The notes under the pieces are model-generated. The model did no database searches. It was not told where the DNA came from and saw nothing but the letters and a program-made list of their open reading frames with translations. 64,000 nt of DNA, from contig NW_024735381.1 of assembly GCF_018991925.1 (NCBI RefSeq), positions 507,001 through 571,000 of the forward strand, written 5' to 3'. This document shows, piece after piece, positions 59,718 to 64,000 of the stretch. The translations under genes and the position numbers were made by a program. Every line of letters starts with the position of its first letter. The first letter of the stretch is position 1. The stretch is from Homarus americanus. Lineage: Eukaryota > Arthropoda > Malacostraca > Decapoda > Nephropidae.

Positions 59718-61421
59718 CCCTGCTTGGCTCCTCAAAGTTCTCAATATCAGGAATTCCAATATACTTGAAAGGTCTCTCACTGTTATCACCAACGGAAGGT
59801 AAATTGGTCACCCGATAGATGCAATATCTCTCGGTGAGTTTATACTTGAATTTAGTCACTTAACAATTTACGGTTCGTTATTTCGGGAGAGTTAAGGCAC
59901 AATATGCTCCTGTAAAATTTCGGTAACTATGAAACGGAAATCCCGAATTAATTTTTTCACTCCTCTCTCTGACGTCAAGGGTCTAGGCTTCAGTTCCTGC
60001 CGGTCGTGTTCAGTATACAATATTGTCATATATTTATGTAAAGCAACAGATGCTCTTTAATATTCATTGATATGGCATGATTTATTTTCTAGAGGTATAT
60101 ATTTGATGTTTATTAATCCATATTTATCTGATAAATGTTGTTAGTTTTTCCCTAAGTCCTAATTTTCTCTTCACCGCTGCCTAAGAGTATTGTCACTTCG
60201 CAGATTTGTAAATAAACATCCCTGAGGTTTGTCTGCTTCTAACAAGAACGGGCAACTATTATATAGATATTCGAGATTGACAGTGCTCAGTGGTTCGGTC
60301 CTGATAGTCAGGTATAGTCCAGTGAGTGGTATGGGGGAGAAAGTGACCCTCAAGTGAAAGTAAAATTGGATCCCATAGGTATTAGTCCCATTTAGGAACA
60401 GTGTGGATACAGCGCAATATATACAGTGCTAAGCCTTCGGTACACAAAGACGCTGTGTAGTACATCTGCAGTACACAGATACACTGGCAGGTCATAACAA
60501 TCAATACCTTTTACGTACGAAAATTTTTCCTTTCACTCCCTTGTAAAAATTTTAGGCCTTCAACACCTATTGGGTTCCGATAAGTGGCGAGCATGCGGGG
60601 TTCACCCCATCATTCTCTGTCTGGTGTACTAGCATCAGTGCTCAGAAGGCCGCCACTTTTATTTTCGTGTAGACCATCATATATTGTGAGGTGGTGGGGC
60701 CTCTCAGACTAGTTATCCTGCAAGCCTTGCCCATAAAGGTCCGGCTGCAGATCGCGGTGACAAATCGACGTTATAAAAGGTCAATTCATCGCAGATCACC
60801 ACGAGGCCGGCACTAAATTCCTGCCATCAATGTTGATACTCCGTGATTTGTTGTGGTTGTGTGGTTGAATTTCAGAACCCGTTCACTTAAATGCTCTCAA
60901 ATAAACGGTGAGATAAACTGCACCAATCGTCATTTTAGGGCGTGAATTGCTACTGTACACCTGCCACTCTCAAACCCGGGGACACAGAGATGAAAATAAG
61001 TAAAGTTGCTACAATATAAATTTCTCAGTCTCCCTGGCGACCATCGGTGAACTTTCCCACGTGAAACCTGACCACCGATTCCCACACAATTTTCGTAGTT
61101 ACATAAAAAATACGGATTATTTTCTCTCCAAACGTTTGTTCTCGAACTATAATAGCGAACTGGGTCGAGCTTATTGCCCGAGTCCGTTCCGAACAATTGG
61201 TCGAGAGAGACAAGAAATACAGACACCTCGGGCCATAGTGAGGGTTTCTAAAGGTGTGTGTGTGTGTGTGTCCACTCTCCCCATTGGAATATAATTGTGT
61301 AGAGCTGAAGAAAAAACTCGTTCCTTGCGCCTCCGAGGCATGTTGATTTAGGTGACACCTCTTTTTGTAGCTAAGATGTGTGACTATCCCCAGAGAGCCA
61401 TTCTTTGTGATGCCTAACACT

Positions 61422-61424
<3 letters not shown>
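59718..61424. other. No gene recognised; GC-richer patch 60540-60860
   Basis: 60540-60860 is richer in GC and CpG than its surroundings and contains TTATAAAAGG at 60771-60780. Minus ORF 61025-61420 (131 codons) and plus ORF 61061-61294 (77 codons) overlap and have no known motif. (GT)n at 61254-61271. Confidence 0.4.
60771..60780 (+). promoter_or_regulatory. TATA-box-like sequence, speculative
   Basis: TTATAAAAGG is a good match to the TATAAAAG consensus and lies in a GC-richer patch. No supporting initiator, ORF or transcript evidence is visible, so it may be chance. Confidence 0.15.

Positions 61425-61477
<53 letters not shown>
61425..61477. repeat. (CT)n microsatellite
   Basis: About 26 CT units. 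Confidence 0.97.
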
Positions 61478-61478
<1 letters not shown>

Positions 61479-63650
61479 CGATGGTAGTGACAGCGTCAAC
61501 TATTAACCACCAACAACAGCAATACCAGAGAACATCTCCAGCTATCACATAAGACACCTACAGTACCTCGCCCTAGCCTTAAGACTGAGAGAATAATTTA
61601 TCTGTTGTGATCACCGTCAAGCGTCTTCCTCACGAGGGCCAACTGTGGGATATTAACCAGGTAGATTTCTTTCTTTTTTCTCTGGAAGAAGAAATAAAAA
61701 AAACAGTAAATGAAGATAATTAATCATTCAATATCATAGGAGGAATAAATCATGATATATCAAAACAAATAAATTATTTAATATGTTAACGAGAATTTTT
61801 GTTAGACTCCTCTTTGTCAAAATAAATTTTCATCTAATTAACAAATATTTTACACGAGTTGTCTGACGGAAATGTAATTTGTGTGTTATGGTCCGGATGT
61901 TAGTTTGGCCTCTTTAATTTCTTTTCCGTTTCCATGACAGAATTATAAAGGAACTATCCCAAAGTTGTTGAGTCGTGCATGAACTTTCTGTTTAATAATC
62001 GTAATATAAAGGAGTAAATAAGTAAGTTTATTGTATTATGAGACTCAACACTGCACAGTTCTGTAAACATTGAGATTTACACCAGAAGGAACGTAGTTTA
62101 GGTGGAAAAGTGAAAGTGGGTCCCATTCCTGTATGATGAGTTTCTAAACACACACAAAAACCACCACCACCGCCGTACTGTCCGTCTGGTGGTTAACAAT
62201 ATAAGTCATTAGGACTCGCCAGTAGTTGAAGTGACGCCTCACCACGACAGCCAATAATTAAGAAAAAATGTCTCGCTTGTTGGCTCCTGTGATGATGTGT
62301 CTTTTGATTTCACTTTTGCTTTCTCCTTTGTTCCTTTCTCATTCATTTTGCACTGTTTTCTGGTCTTCTTTACATGATTGTGTTATTCTTCACACACACA
62401 CACACACACACACGCACATGCAGGGTTGACCATATTTCAAAAAGTCGTGACGGCTTTGTAAACAAGATTACACATTGAACCACACACGTTAACGACTCTA
62501 TAAATCGGTATGACAGGTGACGCCTGATAACTTCTCGTGTAATGACGGTTAATTATCGTAAACCGATACTAAATCGGCAAAATGCAGTAAAGATATGGAC
62601 TATCCTGGCTTTATTAATTCTGAACCGCCATACGGAGGAACCACTTCATGAATGCCCTCGTGTATAAACCTTTATGGTGACACGTGATGTGGGAGTTCAA
62701 GGAATCTCTAAAAGGTTCGAGGAATTTCATGCAGTCGCTAAATTCATCGGCTATTACATAATATACCTGAATATATGAAGATCAAAATAAAAGATGAATT
62801 TCTAGTGCTTGGATTAGCTGATATAGTAAATTAAGAAAATAAATAATTCAGTATAGAAGAACCACCATACAGTCTCAACACCATAATATAATACACAAAT
62901 TTAAGAGGTTCATAAAGACAGAGAGAGCATGGAGTTAAAGCCGACAACATAAGGTAGAGAGAGAATTCCGTTCGCTGGAGGTGTAACTGATGGATGACCT
63001 TCTGAACGAGAGAGTGTGTGTGTTCTTGACTCTGGTTTTACTGTACAATAGCAGGTAAAGGCTTGACCAGTGTAAGAAGAAAATTTCTCTCTCCGTACAC
63101 ATAAAGATTGTTGTTACTCAGGCTGATGATTGTATTAACACTTAATATGTGGACAGGGATGAGTGACACCATGACTGAGCGATGTCCAGGTTAACAGTGC
63201 CGCAAATTTCGAGTTCTTTCATTAATAACGAATTTAAACTATGACAACGTAACTATCCATTTGTTAACTCACAATTTTGATTTATGAAGCTAATTTTAAA
63301 CATTGTACAAAGTGATGAAAATACTCATGGACTATTTAAAAAAATTAAATTAATGTAGATTTCTATAGCTTTTCATGATAAACTCATGCAAACCGATGTA
63401 TGAATTGTGAAGGGATTAGAGTTTAGACAATAGTTAGGCATTTATCTTCCTTCCACTGATGACCATGTTATAATATAGTGCTACCCTTTAATAGCTTAGG
63501 TGTCTATTGATAATTAATTAAGCTGGTCTTCTTCTCCTCTAGAGTGTATCGAAAGAGTAGCTATTTCGACTCCAAGAAATATTACCATAAAGAATAAAAT
63601 CTACATAGACCGTATAATAAAAGATGATAAAGTCACCCCAGTCATGTGTC
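61478..63650. other. No gene recognised
   Basis: AT-rich DNA with (AC)n at 62391-62419. Nothing else recognised. Confidence 0.55.
62391..62419. repeat. (AC)n microsatellite
   Basis: AC run ending in ACGCACATG. Confidence 0.94.
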
Positions 63651-63654
63651 TCAG

Positions 63655-63855
63655 GTGAGGAGCTTACCCAGGTGTGTTTATTAGTGTACTTAGTGTACTA
63701 TACCCTGGTGAACTTACGTGTATCTTGGTGTTCTTAGGTGTATCCTGGTGAACTTGTGTGTAACCCCGTGTGCTTATGTGTACTCTGGAGTACTTAACTG
63801 TACCATGGTGTACAGTACTTAGGTAGATCATGGTGTAACTAGTGTCCCCTGGTTG
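63655..63855. repeat. Degenerate minisatellite, about 24 bp
   Basis: About eight diverged copies of ACTTAGGTGTATCCTGGTG-type sequence (variants CTTACGTGTATCTTGGTG, CTTATGTGTACTCTGGAG and others). The right end fades near 63855; 63856-64000 is T-rich with no feature. Confidence 0.85.
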
Positions 63856-64000
63856 ATTTAGGTTTTATTATCAGATCGCTTTTACCGAAAGTAAACATTT
63901 TAGTGTTTTGATTAGTGACTTTTTTTATTGATCACTTTTTATGGATGGCTTTTATTCTGGTGGCTTTTTTGTGTTGGTTTAGCTGATGTTTGTTATGGTT

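Noticed and set aside
59496..59802. Poly-Ile, poly-Leu and poly-Asn ORFs
   Set aside because: Pure (ATT)n microsatellite translations.
60171..60353. 60-codon minus ORF with protein-like text (EPLSTVNLEYLYNSCPF)
   Set aside because: Reads plausibly but is too short, and I know no family; not enough for a feature.
61025..61420. 131-codon minus ORF overlapped by a 77-codon plus ORF
   Set aside because: No recognisable motif; part lies over a GT run; cannot be separated from chance.

Overview
This window looks like intergenic or intronic DNA from an arthropod nuclear genome, most probably a decapod crustacean. That call rests on four things: very dense AC, AG and ATT microsatellites; many minisatellite arrays; short interstitial runs of the arthropod telomere motif (AACCT/TTAGG); and decayed non-LTR retrotransposon proteins of the types common in crustacean genomes. 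It is AT-rich, and I found no intact host gene that I can defend. Most longer open reading frames are by-products of tandem repeats without stop codons. No rRNA, intact tRNA, CRISPR array or bacterial-type operon was seen.

Layout. 0-7 kb: a duplicated AT-rich unit, a 22/23-bp minisatellite (4.13-4.74 kb), (GA)n tracts and a 600-base pyrimidine-rich strand. 7-15 kb: microsatellites, one repeat-free 151-codon ORF of unknown nature (9.07-9.53 kb), a 35-bp minisatellite (11.4 kb), pyrimidine-rich DNA, a 36-bp degenerate array (13.5 kb) and a G-rich quadruplex-prone block (13.8 kb). 15.76-16.37 kb: a solo LTR with matching terminal inverted repeats and a 5-bp target-site duplication; this is the cleanest mobile-element call. 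17.7-26.7 kb: a diverged duplication at 18.4-18.65 kb, then several minisatellites.

26.7-53 kb holds at least five eroded non-LTR (LINE) fragments. LINE-A (27.0-27.7 kb, minus) is a reverse-transcriptase ORF C-terminus. LINE-B (29.4-30.05 kb, minus) has an RNase H domain plus ORF C-terminus. LINE-C (34.1-35.0 kb, plus) is an RTE-like C-terminal part. LINE-D (37.3-38.9 kb, minus) carries linker, RT and C-terminus, and is related to LINE-A. LINE-E (51.3-52.8 kb, plus) is an RT N-terminal half. All are broken by stops and frameshifts. Between them lie further minisatellites (36.7, 39.0, 42.5 and 50.3 kb) and a long (TA)n(GATA)n compound repeat (44.7 kb).

53-64 kb is mostly unannotatable AT-rich DNA with (ATTATC)n-like, (ATT)n, (CT)n and (GT)n tracts and a degenerate 24-bp array at the right end.

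Nothing here forms a gene system working together. The interest lies in retroelement history and in unusually dense tandem repeats, several of which are open in more than one frame. I computed no alignments or statistics; family calls come from recognising motifs by eye.
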